Shown here: piece after piece, positions 28,721 through 38,150 of the stretch
Layout: each line of letters opens with the position of its first letter
Position numbering within the stretch: position 1 is the stretch's first letter
NCBI GenBank assembly: GCA_030065095.1
Contig: JASJDP010000017.1
Location: 124,001-188,000, forward strand
DNA from: Rhodobacter sp.
GTDB taxonomy: Bacteria; Pseudomonadota; Alphaproteobacteria; Rhodobacterales; Rhodobacteraceae
Length of the DNA: 64,000 nucleotides
Reading direction: 5' to 3'
The notes under the pieces: model-generated
Seen by the model: only the letters and a program-made list of their open reading frames with translations
Told to the model about the DNA's origin: nothing
Database searches by the model: none
Made by a program: the position numbers and the translations under genes

Positions 28721-29464
28721 ATGTCGTCTAGAAATCAGTTATCCGCACTCACGCGTCTGTTGACCCTTTTCGTACTGTGCCTTGCCGTTCCGGCACCTGG
28801 CGCGGCGGAAAGCCAGAACAAGGCCGAGTTCGTCATCAAGATCCGCGGGATCACCGCCGGGATCGCGCGTCTGACGGGCATCGAACAGGACGGGCTTTAT
28901 GCCGTGCGGGCCGAGATCGAAAGTGCGCGTTTGGTCAAGGTGTTCCGCCCGTTCACCTATCGCGGTGCGGCGCGGGGCGGGCTGGAGGGACGGCGTTTGA
29001 GCCCGGTACACTACGAAGACACCGCCAATACCGGACGGCGGCAGTCGGAGGTCGTGCTCGACTATGACGGCGGCGTGCCGCGGGTCACCCGCTACGTGTC
29101 AACCGTCCCGAACGGCGCCGACAGCCCCGACCCGGCGACGCAGGGCGGCACGCTCGACCCGCTTTCGGCGCTCTATGCGGTTCTGCGGGACGCACCGGCG
29201 GCGGATCTCTGCGACAAGCGGCTGGTCCTATTCGACGGGCGGAGGCGCAGCGCCGTCATACTGGGCACGGCGCAGGCGGCCGGTGATGGCATTGTGTGCA
29301 ACGGCGAGTTCCGGCGGCTGAAGGGGTTCACCCAGAAGGAGCTGTCCCGCCACCGGGCATTTCCGTTGCAGGTGTTCTACACGCCGCGATCCGGCGGCAT
29401 GCTGCAGGCGCAGCGGGTGTCGATCCAGTCCATCTATGGTCTCGCGACGTTGGATCGACGATAA
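28721..29464 (+). CDS. Exported DUF3108-type protein
   Basis: About 247 residues: a signal peptide (LLTLFVLCLAVPAPGAAES) and a beta-rich domain, VIKIRGITAGIARLTG, FTYRGAARGG, VHYEDTANTGRRQSEVVLDYDGG and DPLSALYAVLRD, which matches the DUF3108 plan (outer-membrane-associated beta structure of unknown role). Two starts are possible, ATG 28712 and ATG 28721; neither has a clear ribosome-binding site. hrpB begins 7 bases after the stop. Confidence 0.72.
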   Translation: MSSRNQLSALTRLLTLFVLCLAVPAPGAAESQNKAEFVIKIRGITAGIARLTGIEQDGLYAVRAEIESARLVKVFRPFTYRGAARGGLEGRRLSPVHYEDTANTGRRQSEVVLDYDGGVPRVTRYVSTVPNGADSPDPATQGGTLDPLSALYAVLRDAPAADLCDKRLVLFDGRRRSAVILGTAQAAGDGIVCNGEFRRLKGFTQKELSRHRAFPLQVFYTPRSGGMLQAQRVSIQSIYGLATLDRR

Positions 29465-29471
29465 GGTCCAC

Positions 29472-31958
29472 GTGGCGACCGACCTGCCTATCGATGCCGT
29501 TCTGCCGGACCTGATCGCCGCGCTTCGCCGCGCGGGCTGCGCGGTGCTGCAGGCGCCGCCCGGGGCGGGCAAGACCACGCGGGTGCCTCTGGCGATGCTC
29601 GAGGCAGGACTCGTCACAGGGCGGATCGTGATGCTGGAGCCGCGCAGGCTGGCGGTTCGGGCCGCAGCCGAGCGGATGGCCGAAACGCTGGGCGAGCCGG
29701 TGGGGCAGAGCGTCGGCTACCGGATGCGGGGCGAAACCAGGGTGTCGCCGGAGACGCGGATCGAAGTGGTGACCGAGGGCATCCTGACCCGGATGATCCA
29801 GTCGGACCCGGAACTGGCCGGGATCGGCGCACTGATTTTCGACGAATTCCACGAACGCTCGCTCAACGCCGATCTGGGGCTGGCACTGGCGTGGGAGGTG
29901 CGTGGCGCGCTGCGCGAAGACCTCGTCGTGCTGGCGATGTCCGCCACGCTCGATGCCGATCCCCTGGCAGCGATGCTGGGCGGCGCGCCCGTTGTGACCT
30001 CCGAGGGCCGGAGCTTTCCCATCGAAACGCGCTGGCTGGACCGCCCGGTGCCGAAAGACGCACGATTCGAGACGGCGGTCGCTGGGCTGGTGCGGCAGGC
30101 TGTGGACGAGACCGAAGGGGGCGTGCTCGTGTTCCTTCCCGGTGAGGGCGAAATCCGCCGCGTTGCCGGAATGCTGGACGGTCGGCTGCCTGCCGGTGTC
30201 GAGGTTCGTCCGCTCTATGGCGCGCTGCCCTTTGCCAGACAGCGCGCGGCGATTGCGCCGGCCTTGTCGGGCCGCAAGGTGGTGCTGTCGACCGCGATCG
30301 CGGAAACGGCGCTGACCATCGAGGATATCCGCGTGGTGGTGGATGGCGGCAGGGCGCGCAGAGCGCGGTTCGATCCCGGCCGAGCCATGTCCCGGCTGGT
30401 GACCGAGCGGGCGACCCGCGCCGAGGCCGCCCAGCGGCAGGGCCGTGCCGGACGGGTGGCGCCGGGGATCTGCTATCGCCTGTGGGCGAGAGGCGAAGAG
30501 GTCGGGATGCAGCCCTATCCGCCGCCGGAAATCGCGGCAGTGGATCTGACGGGCCTGGCGCTGGAACTGGCGCTTTGGGGGTCGCGGGACGCGGGCGATC
30601 TGGCCTTTCTCACGCCGCCCTCGCAGGGCGTCCTGGCCGAGGCGCGCGGATTGCTGCGCGACCTTGGCGCCCTCGATGCGGCAGGTGCGATCACCCCGCA
30701 CGGCAGGGCCATGGCCGCCATGCCTCTGCATCCGCGGATCGCACATATGCTGCTGTCCGCCGGGCCTGGGGCCGCGACGATGGCGGCCTTGTTGTCCGAA
30801 CGCGACCCGCTGCGGGGCGCGGGGGCCGATCTCACGCTTCGGCTGGACGCTCTGCGCGATCCGGTCAGAGAGCCCCGCGCCGCCCGCGCACTTCACCGGA
30901 TCGCCGCCGAGGCCGACCGTCTGCGCACGGCATTGCAGCGACGCGATGGCCCCTGCGTCGGAGAGGGCCGAGACAGGCCGTTCCCCGCGGGGCAGCGAAC
31001 ACCGTCACCGGGCGCTCTTGCCGCCTTGGCCTATCCCGACCGGGTCGGGCTGCGGCGCAAAGGCGATGCGCCGCGCTGGGTGCTGTCGGGCGGCACCGGG
31101 GCGGTGATGGACGCCGCCGATCCGCTGGCGGGCGCGCGGCTGATCGTGGCCACGGATCTGGACGGCGCAGGACGCGAGGCGCGGATCCGGCAAGCCGTTC
31201 AGATCGGCGAGGCCGATCTGCGGGCGCTTTACGACGACCGGATTGCATGGCGGGATGTCTGCAACTGGTCGCGGCGCGAGCGTGCCGTGGTGGCGCGGCG
31301 GCAGGAGCGGTTCGGCGCGCTGGTGCTGGCCGACAGGCGGTGGGACGACGCACCGGCGGACGCGGTGGCCCTGGCGATGCTGGACGGCGTACGCGATCTG
31401 GGGCTGCCCTGGAGCCCGGCGGCGCGGCGGCTGCAGGCGCGCACCGAATTCCTCCGCACCCAGGGCGCGGATTTGCCCGACTGCTCGGACGCCGGATTGA
31501 CGGCGGCGCTGGAAGACTGGCTTTTGCCCTATCTGCCGGGGGTCCGGACGGCGGCAGAGTTGAAGGCGCTGGACCTCGCCGCACCGCTGCGGGGGCGGCT
31601 GGGCCGGGACGGTGGCGAGATGCTGGACCGGCTGGCGCCCGGTCATGTCGAGACGCCGCTCGGCCGGAAGGTGCCGGTCGACTATGCCGGAGGCGTTCCG
31701 GCCATCGAGGTCCGGCTGCAGGAGATGTTCGGCGTGACCGAGCATCCGGTGGCCGGCCCGGACCGGCTGCCCGTGAAGGTGACGCTGCTGTCCCCGGCGC
31801 AAAGACCGTTGGCGGTGACGACCGATCTGCCGGGGTTCTGGGCGTCCGCCTATGGCGATGTGCGCAAGGACATGCGCGGGCGGTACCCAAAACATCCCTG
31901 GCCGGAGGATCCGACCAAGGCCGAACCGACCCTGCGCGCCAAGCCACGGAGGCAATAG
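29472..31958 (+). CDS. hrpB: ATP-dependent helicase HrpB
   Basis: An 828-residue DEAH/RHA-type superfamily 2 helicase. Walker A QAPPGAGKTTRV (about residues 28-39), Walker B variant DEFHERSLNAD typical of HrpB, SAT as MSATLDAD, and motif VI QRQGRAGRVAPGICYRLW. The C-terminal HrpB-specific domain includes GRRYPKHPWPEDP-like residues. GTG 29472 is preferred, just after the upstream stop. HrpB affects RNA or DNA transactions; its precise role in most bacteria is unclear. Confidence 0.94.
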   Translation: MATDLPIDAVLPDLIAALRRAGCAVLQAPPGAGKTTRVPLAMLEAGLVTGRIVMLEPRRLAVRAAAERMAETLGEPVGQSVGYRMRGETRVSPETRIEVVTEGILTRMIQSDPELAGIGALIFDEFHERSLNADLGLALAWEVRGALREDLVVLAMSATLDADPLAAMLGGAPVVTSEGRSFPIETRWLDRPVPKDARFETAVAGLVRQAVDETEGGVLVFLPGEGEIRRVAGMLDGRLPAGVEVRPLYGALPFARQRAAIAPALSGRKVVLSTAIAETALTIEDIRVVVDGGRARRARFDPGRAMSRLVTERATRAEAAQRQGRAGRVAPGICYRLWARGEEVGMQPYPPPEIAAVDLTGLALELALWGSRDAGDLAFLTPPSQGVLAEARGLLRDLGALDAAGAITPHGRAMAAMPLHPRIAHMLLSAGPGAATMAALLSERDPLRGAGADLTLRLDALRDPVREPRAARALHRIAAEADRLRTALQRRDGPCVGEGRDRPFPAGQRTPSPGALAALAYPDRVGLRRKGDAPRWVLSGGTGAVMDAADPLAGARLIVATDLDGAGREARIRQAVQIGEADLRALYDDRIAWRDVCNWSRRERAVVARRQERFGALVLADRRWDDAPADAVALAMLDGVRDLGLPWSPAARRLQARTEFLRTQGADLPDCSDAGLTAALEDWLLPYLPGVRTAAELKALDLAAPLRGRLGRDGGEMLDRLAPGHVETPLGRKVPVDYAGGVPAIEVRLQEMFGVTEHPVAGPDRLPVKVTLLSPAQRPLAVTTDLPGFWASAYGDVRKDMRGRYPKHPWPEDPTKAEPTLRAKPRRQ

Positions 31959-32024
31959 GGGCCTGTCCGCCGCCCCAGAGCCTTTGCCGCCTGAGCGCAA
32001 TCGTGGCCAGATGACCCGGCTTCG

Positions 32025-33437
32025 TCAGTTGCCCCAGGGGCCGTGGTATCCGTCGCCGTCCCGGTCGGTGCGTTCGAACCCGTGCGCGCCGAAGAAGTCG
32101 CGCTGCGCCTGGATCAGCGCAGCGGTACCGCGGGCGTGGCGCATGGTGTCGAAATACGACAGCGCGGCGGCCATGGCCGGGACCGGCTGGCCGGAGAGGC
32201 TGGCGCGCGCGACCAGGCGGCGGAGCGCGCCGATATTGTCGTTCAAGAGCCGGGTGAAGGCGGGCGCGAGGATCAGGCTGCCGCCGGGAAGGTCACCGCG
32301 GAAGGCCGTGGCGATGTCGTCGAGCAAGGCCGAGCGGATGATGCAGCCCGCGCGCCAGATCTCGGCCGTGCGGGCCAGATCGAGGGTCCAGCCGAACTCG
32401 TCCGAGGCGGCGGCGAGCAGCGAAAAGCCCTGGGCATAGGCGATGACCCGGGCGGCCAGCAGCGCGCGTTCGAGATCGGCGTCGAGCAGGATCGGGCCCG
32501 GGTCGGAGGATTGGGGGCCGTGCAGGCGGTCCTGCCCGATCTCGCGCAGATCCTTCACGGACGACCACGACCGCGCACCCACAGCGGCCTCGATGGCCGA
32601 TGCCGACTGGCCAAGCTTCAGCGCTTCGATCACGGTCCAGCGCCCCGTCCCCTTTTGCCCTGCCCGGTCGAGGATGACATCGACCATCGGCCGGCCGCTT
32701 TCGGGATCGGTCGCGGCGAGCACCTTGGCCGTGATCTCGGCGAGGTAGGATTGCAGCGGGCCGCCGTTCCAGTCCTCGAACAGCGCGCCGATCTGGGCGG
32801 GTGAGCGGCCGTCGGACTGGCGCAGGATGCCGTAGACCTCGGCGATCATCTGCATGTCAGCATATTCGATGCCGTTATGCACGGTCTTGACGAAATGGCC
32901 CGCGCCGTCGGAACCCAGATGGGCGGCGCAAGGGGCGTCCTGATATGTCGCGGCGATGGCCAGCACGATGTCCTCGATCTCGGCAAAGGCCTCGGGCGCG
33001 CCACCGACCATGATCGACGGACCGTTGCGCGCACCTTCCTCGCCGCCCGATACGCCCATGCCGACAAACCGGAAACCTTCCGCGCTCAAGGCGGCCTCGC
33101 GGCGTCTGGTGTCGTTGAAGTCGGCATTGCCCGCGTCGATCAGGATGTCGCCCGGATCGAGATGCGGTTTCAGGGCGTCGATGGTGGCATCGACGGGCGC
33201 GCCAGCCTTGACCATGATGATGATGGCGCGCGGCGCGGTCAGGGCTGCGGCGAGGTCGGCAGGTGTCATGGCCGGAACGAGGCTGGCGGCGAGATCGCCC
33301 GCAGTGCCGATGAAGTCGCCGATCGCGCTGGTTGTGCGGTTGTGGACCGCGACGGGGAAACCCTTTTCAGCGATGTTCAGCGCCAGGTTCGCGCCCATCA
33401 CGCCGAGCCCGATCAGCCCGATCCTTGCCTGTGCCAT
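32025..33437 (-). CDS. gnd: 6-phosphogluconate dehydrogenase, decarboxylating
   Basis: Oxidises 6-phosphogluconate to ribulose 5-phosphate with release of CO2 in the oxidative pentose phosphate pathway. 470 residues, the long dimeric form. Motifs: GLIGLGVMGANLALNIAEKG (NADP), MGVSGGEEGARNGPSIMVGG and the catalytic VKTVHNGIEYADMQ. The C-terminal tail RTDRDGDGYHGPWGN is typical. The ribosome-binding site GGGAGG and a candidate LacI-type operator lie just upstream. Confidence 0.96.
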   Translation of the reverse strand: MAQARIGLIGLGVMGANLALNIAEKGFPVAVHNRTTSAIGDFIGTAGDLAASLVPAMTPADLAAALTAPRAIIIMVKAGAPVDATIDALKPHLDPGDILIDAGNADFNDTRRREAALSAEGFRFVGMGVSGGEEGARNGPSIMVGGAPEAFAEIEDIVLAIAATYQDAPCAAHLGSDGAGHFVKTVHNGIEYADMQMIAEVYGILRQSDGRSPAQIGALFEDWNGGPLQSYLAEITAKVLAATDPESGRPMVDVILDRAGQKGTGRWTVIEALKLGQSASAIEAAVGARSWSSVKDLREIGQDRLHGPQSSDPGPILLDADLERALLAARVIAYAQGFSLLAAASDEFGWTLDLARTAEIWRAGCIIRSALLDDIATAFRGDLPGGSLILAPAFTRLLNDNIGALRRLVARASLSGQPVPAMAAALSYFDTMRHARGTAALIQAQRDFFGAHGFERTDRDGDGYHGPWGN

Positions 33438-33850
33438 TGCCGCCTCCCTCGCGTCGTTAGGGCTAACGTACCGGCGCGTGGCAGCAATTCAAGCAGGGAT
33501 TGCGGCGGGGCCCCGCCTATTTGCGAGGCCGGTGCCGGGGTATCTGCAGCATACTCGTGCCATGGGCGGACGGGCTTTGGAGGAATTGCGGTGAACATCG
33601 CGAGGATGGTGCGGCACCTGCGGGAATCGGGGCGGGTCACCTGATCCATCCAGCGAAGGGCCGGCGCGTGCCACCGACGGCCACGCCGGCTGTCGGTGCC
33701 GCTGGAACGCGATGCGTCGTGCTTGTATCGCGAGCAATATTGGTCTGGAGCCGTCGTTTCGGGTTGGGTGACGAGCCGCGCGAGGGCGGCTTCGATGTCC
33801 GCTCCAGGCCAGAACCGATACAACACAGTCCCGCCTGATCTCATCCCGTT
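33438..33850. other. Intergenic region between argF and gnd, no credible gene
   Basis: 413 bases. Apart from the gnd operator, the minus strand carries CTGGAGCGGACATCGA (33792-33807), nearly identical to the left end of dispersed-element copy 2, so this may be an element relic. A minus-strand frame of 143 codons (33413-33844) runs through the region but overlaps the gnd start and has unconvincing composition. Confidence 0.45.
33455..33468. promoter_or_regulatory. Candidate LacI-type operator of gnd
   Basis: Palindrome CGTTAG-GG-CTAACG, 18 bases upstream of the gnd ATG. It resembles LacI-family sites of the TGTTAGCGCTAACA kind that control sugar-acid and gluconate genes. Confidence 0.45.
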
Positions 33851-34756
33851 CTAAACGCCGAGGCACCAGCGCATGATGGCCTTCTGGGCGTGCAGGCGGT
33901 TTTCGGCCTCGTCGAAGATCACCGAGTGGGGGCCGTCCATCACCGCGCTTGTGGCCTCTTCGTCGCGATGCGCGGGCAGGCAATGCATGAAAAGCGCATC
34001 CGGTTTGGCATGGGCCATCAGCTCTTCGTTCACCTGGTACCCGCGCAGCTGATTGTGACGGCGTTCGCGGGCCGATACTGGGTCATGCATCGACACCCAG
34101 GTGTCGGTGGCGACGAGATCGGCGTTCTGAACCGCCTTTGCGGGATCACGTTCGATGGTGATGTGGGGGTGCAGTGCGGGCTCGGGGTCCAGTGTTTCCG
34201 GGCCGGTGAAGACCAGGTCGAAGCCGAATTGCTGCGCGGCGTGGGCGAAGCTTGCAAAGGTGTTGTTGCCGTCGCCGGACCAGACGACCTTTTTGCCGCC
34301 GATCGGGCCGCGGTGCGCCTCGTAGGTCATGACGTCGGCCATGATCTGGCAGGGATGCGAGCGGTTCGTCAGGCCGTTGATGACCGGCACGGTGGCATAT
34401 TCGGCCATCTCCAACAGCGTCGCCTCTTCGAACGTGCGGATCATGATCAGATCGACATAGCGCGACATCACGCGGGCGGTGTCGGCAATGGTTTCCCCGT
34501 GACCCAGTTGCATGTCGGCGCCCGACAGGACCAGGGTCTGGCCGCCCATCTGCCGCACCCCCACGTCGAACGAGACGCGGGTGCGGGTCGAGGGCTTTTC
34601 GAAAATCAGCGCGACCATGTGGTTGGCAAGCGGCAGTTCGGCGTCGGGCGTGCCCTTGGGCCGGCCGTCGCGCGCCTGCTTCATCGACTGGGCGTGGTCG
34701 ATGATATGGCGAAGGTCCTCGCGAGAGGTTTTGTGAATGTCGAGGAAGTGGTTCAT
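33851..34756 (-). CDS. argF: Ornithine carbamoyltransferase
   Basis: Makes citrulline from ornithine and carbamoyl phosphate in arginine synthesis. 301 residues. Motifs: carbamoyl-phosphate site [23 protein letters not shown], the ornithine/SMG-loop region DTWVSMHDP and [12 protein letters not shown]. It is third in the minus-strand operon argD-GNAT-argF, 59 bases after the GNAT stop. Confidence 0.96.
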   Translation of the reverse strand: MNHFLDIHKTSREDLRHIIDHAQSMKQARDGRPKGTPDAELPLANHMVALIFEKPSTRTRVSFDVGVRQMGGQTLVLSGADMQLGHGETIADTARVMSRYVDLIMIRTFEEATLLEMAEYATVPVINGLTNRSHPCQIMADVMTYEAHRGPIGGKKVVWSGDGNNTFASFAHAAQQFGFDLVFTGPETLDPEPALHPHITIERDPAKAVQNADLVATDTWVSMHDPVSARERRHNQLRGYQVNEELMAHAKPDALFMHCLPAHRDEEATSAVMDGPHSVIFDEAENRLHAQKAIMRWCLGV

Positions 34757-34815
34757 TTTACGTCGCTTTTGGCTGGTGTGTGCGGGGCGCTGCCCACATA
34801 CCCGGTGAATTTCGG

Positions 34816-35307
34816 TCAGGATGAAGGGGCGTAGGTGAGGATCTGCACCATTTCACCGGTTTCGCATCGTCGCTGGGCGTGCGGGCGAAAGCCGGCGGCG
34901 CGGTACATGGCGATACCCCGGGAATTGGTCAGGCGCGGATCGGCTACGACCATCGGAGCACCCTGGGAAAGGAGTTGATCGGAGTACAGGCGCGTGTAGG
35001 CCTTGGCATGGCCCTTACCCAGAGAACCGGGTTCGCCGAGCAGGGTGTCGATCGCGCGGGTGCCGCGCGGAAGGTCGCGATAGTGCCCTTCCGCGTGGGC
35101 GTCCCAGTTCTGGATGTAGCCGATGGGCGTTTCGGCGTGAACGATGTGCATCTGGCAATCGCCACCGTCGATTTCGCGTTCGATCAAGGCAATCTCTTCG
35201 TCCGGGCTGCCCCAGATCCCGACGACATGGCGTTCGGCAAGCCATCGGCGCAGCAGCGGATAGTCGGCGCGGGTCACTTTGACGAACCTGTATTCAGACG
35301 GCGGCAT
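34816..35307 (-). CDS. GNAT acetyltransferase, AAC(6')-like, within the arginine operon
   Basis: About 163 residues from ATG 35307 (GTG 35322 is also possible). It has the GNAT plan seen in aminoglycoside 6'-N-acetyltransferase-like (Acetyltransf_8) proteins: [16 protein letters not shown] near the start, PIGYIQNWD, a [14 protein letters not shown] acetyl-CoA loop and a C-terminal [15 protein letters not shown]. The gene overlaps the end of argD and precedes argF, so it is co-translated with arginine enzymes. Resistance activity should not be assumed; an acetyl transfer related to amines is the safest statement. Confidence 0.82.
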   Translation of the reverse strand: MPPSEYRFVKVTRADYPLLRRWLAERHVVGIWGSPDEEIALIEREIDGGDCQMHIVHAETPIGYIQNWDAHAEGHYRDLPRGTRAIDTLLGEPGSLGKGHAKAYTRLYSDQLLSQGAPMVVADPRLTNSRGIAMYRAAGFRPHAQRRCETGEMVQILTYAPSS

Positions 35308-36478
35308 CTTGGGCGAGATCACTTGCGGCCTGGTCGAGGCGGGTGACAGCCTCGGCGATTTCCGTGTCGGTGATGGTCAGCGGCGGCAGCAGGCGAACCG
35401 TGTTGTCCGCCGCAGGGACCGTCAGCAGGTGCCGGGCATAGCCCGCCTTGACGACATCCGTGTTGGGGACCTTGCAGACAAGGCCAAGCATCAGGCCGGA
35501 CCCGCGGACCCGGTCGAAGACATCCGGATGTGCCGCCACCAGGCCTTCGAGTTTCTGCCGCAAGAGACCGGCCTTGCGGTTCACCTCGTCCAGAAAAGCC
35601 GGCTCGGAAATGATCTTTGTCGCCGCAAGACCCACGGCGCAGCCCAGGGGATTGCCGCCAAAGGTCGAGCCATGGGTGCCCGGGGTCATTCCCGACGCGG
35701 CGTCTTCGGTGGCGAGCACCGCACCGAGGGGGAAACCGGCGCCGATCCCCTTGGCCACCATCATGATGTCCGGGGTGATCCCGGCCCATTCATGGGCAAA
35801 AAGCCGGCCCGTGCGGCCCATGCCGCATTGCACCTCGTCGAGGATCAGCAAGATCCCCGTTTCGTCGCAGAGATCGCGCAGGCCCTTCAGGCACTGATCC
35901 GGCAGCGGCACGATGCCGCCCTCGCCCTGTACCGGTTCGATCAGGATGGCGGCGACGGTCTCGCCTATCGCGTTGTAGAACGCGTCGTGGTCGCCCCAGG
36001 GAAGGTGAATGAAGCCGGGCAGCAGCGGGCCGAAGCCCTTGGTCATCTTTTCCGACCCTGCGGCGGCGATGCCCGCCGAGGACCGGCCGTGAAAGCTGCC
36101 CGAGAAGGTGACGATGTCGGTACGCTCCGGCTGGCCTTTGTCGTGCCAGTACTTGCGGGCCATCTTGACCGCCAGCTCGCAGGATTCTGTGCCGGAATTG
36201 GTGAAGAATACCGAGTCGGCGAATGTCTGATCGACCAGCAGGTCCGCCAGGGCCTGCTGATTGGGAATCTCGTAGAGGTTCGAGACATGCCAGAGGTTCT
36301 GTGCCTGGGCGGTCAGCGCCTCGACCAGCGCGGGATGGGCGTGGCCCAGCGCGTTGACCGCGATGCCCGCGCCGACATCGAGATATCGCGTGCCGTCCTC
36401 GCTCGTCAGCCAGCTGCCTTCACCTTTGACGAAAGCGAGGGGCGCGCGGTTATAGGTCGGCAGGACGGACGGGATCAT
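35294..36478 (-). CDS. argD: Acetylornithine aminotransferase
   Basis: PLP-dependent class III aminotransferase, 394 residues, converting N-acetylglutamate semialdehyde to N-acetylornithine (and often succinyldiaminopimelate partners). Motifs: FFTNSGTESCELAVKMARKY, LILDEVQCGMGRTG and the PLP lysine in MMVAKGIGAGFPLGA; THGSTFGGNPLGCAVG follows. First gene of the argD-GNAT-argF operon. Confidence 0.95.
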   Translation of the reverse strand: MIPSVLPTYNRAPLAFVKGEGSWLTSEDGTRYLDVGAGIAVNALGHAHPALVEALTAQAQNLWHVSNLYEIPNQQALADLLVDQTFADSVFFTNSGTESCELAVKMARKYWHDKGQPERTDIVTFSGSFHGRSSAGIAAAGSEKMTKGFGPLLPGFIHLPWGDHDAFYNAIGETVAAILIEPVQGEGGIVPLPDQCLKGLRDLCDETGILLILDEVQCGMGRTGRLFAHEWAGITPDIMMVAKGIGAGFPLGAVLATEDAASGMTPGTHGSTFGGNPLGCAVGLAATKIISEPAFLDEVNRKAGLLRQKLEGLVAAHPDVFDRVRGSGLMLGLVCKVPNTDVVKAGYARHLLTVPAADNTVRLLPPLTITDTEIAEAVTRLDQAASDLAQDAAV

Positions 36479-36507
36479 GGATTTGGTCCTTGTCGGAAAG
36501 AAGCCTG

Positions 36508-36536
36508 GATGTGCCGGATCGGCAATGGGCTGTCAA
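36508..36536 (-). promoter_or_regulatory. Candidate promoter of argD operon
   Basis: On the minus strand a perfect -35 TTGACA (36536-36531) is followed after 17 bases by a weak -10-like CACATC (36513-36508). The transcript would start about 22 bases before the argD ATG. Confidence 0.35.
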
Positions 36537-36728
36537 TGTTTTGAAGGGTGCGCTTGGCGCGCAAGGGCGAGCGTGGCCGGACGGATCAGCGTCGGCGTCG
36601 GATGGGCAGGGTTGGGCTGCAGATGCTCATGGAACGCCTCTTAGGCGAGAGTGCCGGTCAGGGAAAGCAGAAAAAATCACCGCGACTGTGGCAGGACGTG
36701 TTTTTTTAGGAACCGCATCCGGCTTGCG

Positions 36729-36964
36729 CTGGCCCGAAGTTGTCGTTCGCGACCCGCATTCTGGCGCGGAATCAAGGCCGAAGGCCGCCGCGCCATCGCC
36801 GACCCGCCCCGAAGGGGAGGCGATTTTCTGACGGCGCGTATCGCATTGAGATCGTTCGGACTTTGCCGGGATAAATCGAGCCGTTCACAGGTCCGGGTCG
36901 CCTCCCCACGGGTCGGCGATGGCCCGGCTATTCCCTTAATGAGCGACGGCAACTACAGGCCAAG
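36729..36964 (-). repeat. Dispersed intergenic element, copy 3 (inverted orientation)
   Basis: About 236 bp, reverse orientation relative to copies 1, 2 and 4. The inner inverted repeats are at 36787-36805 and 36910-36928. The outer ends are CTGGCCCGAAGTTGTCGT (from 36729) and CAACTACAGGCCAAG (to 36964), themselves partly complementary. It fills the middle of the 522-base gap between argD and the MetE-like gene; the remainder (36479-36728) shows only the argD promoter and an A/T-rich TTTTTTT tract near 36701. Confidence 0.78.
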
Positions 36965-37000
36965 ACAAAGCTTTGCAAATCACCCGCAATGCATCGCGCC

Positions 37001-38044
37001 CTAAACCGACCGTGCCGCCTCGGTCAGGTTCCTGAGCTTCTGCATGGCAAGATCCCGCCCCAGAAAGCCCAACCCGCAATCCGGTGCCGCAAGCAGCCGG
37101 TCGCGGGGCACGTGCTGCAGCACCTCTTCGATCCGGGCGCGGATTTCCTCGACCGGTTCGACGCGGGACGAGGCGACGGTGACGAAGCCGACGATCAGGG
37201 ACGAGCGATCAAACAGGGTGAAAAGCTCGGCCGGATTGTGGCGGTGGGCGTCCTCGATCGAGATCTGGTCGACGATGCCGTCGACCCCGCGGGCGATCCG
37301 GACATAGGCCTGCTGGTCGGCCTTGGGATAGTCGGTGTCGTCAAGCCGGTTGGGATAGCCGCAGCACATGTGCATCACGCGCGTAACGCGCTCGGGGACA
37401 TTGTCGAAGCAGGCCGCGAGCGTATCGATGCCATAGGCCAGCGCCGCATTGGGCTTGCGGGCGAAGATCGGCTCGTCGATCTGGATATAGCGGCAGCCGG
37501 CCTCGGCCAGCGCGCGCACCTCGTGGTTCAGCGCGGCGGCGAGATCCGCCGCGAGGCGTTCGGGGTCGCCGTAATGCTCGTCCGCCGTGGTGTCCGAGAT
37601 CGTCAGCGGTCCCGGCAGCGTCATCTTGACGGGTCTGTCGGTTGCCGCCTGGGCCAACTGCCAGTCACGCACCAGCACGCTGTCGCCAACGGCGCGGACG
37701 GGGCCGCGGATCGCCGGCAGGTCGGCCTCGTACGCACCGTTCCGCAGCACCCGGTGGGCGAGGTTTTCAAAGTCGAAACCCTCGAAGTGACGGCACTGGT
37801 AGTGGACATAATTCTCGCGCCTGATTTCGCCGTCGGTCGGTATGTCGATGCCACAGGCCGTCTGATCCGCGACGGCCTCTGCCGTGGCGCGGTCGAGTGC
37901 CGCCTGGATTTCAGAGCCTTCGGACCAGGTTTTCAGGACCCTTTCGTTGTAGTCTTCGACATCGTGGCCGACCTGGAACCAGTCGGTGATCGGCACGTAA
38001 TCCGGTTTCGGGTAGGCGCCGATGCAAGTCGTTTTCAGTGGCAT
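37001..38044 (-). CDS. MetE C-terminal-domain-like zinc protein (cobalamin-independent methionine synthase family)
   Basis: A 347-residue TIM-barrel protein like the catalytic domain of MetE, without the N-terminal domain. All four expected zinc ligands can be found: His and Cys in VMHMCCGYP, Glu in ISIEDAHRH and Cys in APDCGLGFLG. Start TCIGAYPKPDYVPITDWF and QIDEPIFARKP are family features. Stand-alone MetE-C-like proteins transfer methyl groups from varied donors; the donor is unknown. The closing TAG is part of a sequence motif shared with the PCu(A)C gene. Confidence 0.85.
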   Translation of the reverse strand: MPLKTTCIGAYPKPDYVPITDWFQVGHDVEDYNERVLKTWSEGSEIQAALDRATAEAVADQTACGIDIPTDGEIRRENYVHYQCRHFEGFDFENLAHRVLRNGAYEADLPAIRGPVRAVGDSVLVRDWQLAQAATDRPVKMTLPGPLTISDTTADEHYGDPERLAADLAAALNHEVRALAEAGCRYIQIDEPIFARKPNAALAYGIDTLAACFDNVPERVTRVMHMCCGYPNRLDDTDYPKADQQAYVRIARGVDGIVDQISIEDAHRHNPAELFTLFDRSSLIVGFVTVASSRVEPVEEIRARIEEVLQHVPRDRLLAAPDCGLGFLGRDLAMQKLRNLTEAARSV

Positions 38045-38150
38045 GGCACGGGCTCCATCAACGGTCCGACAATCTTCCTGCCCGATCGCCTTGCACCGCG
38101 CAATCCCCTCGCATCGGAAATTCCGATTGCGCCCCGCGCGTCATGGGCGC

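Noticed and set aside
33413-33844. A minus frame between argF and gnd
   Set aside because: Overlaps the gnd start and carries unusual composition; kept only as a note in the intergenic entry.
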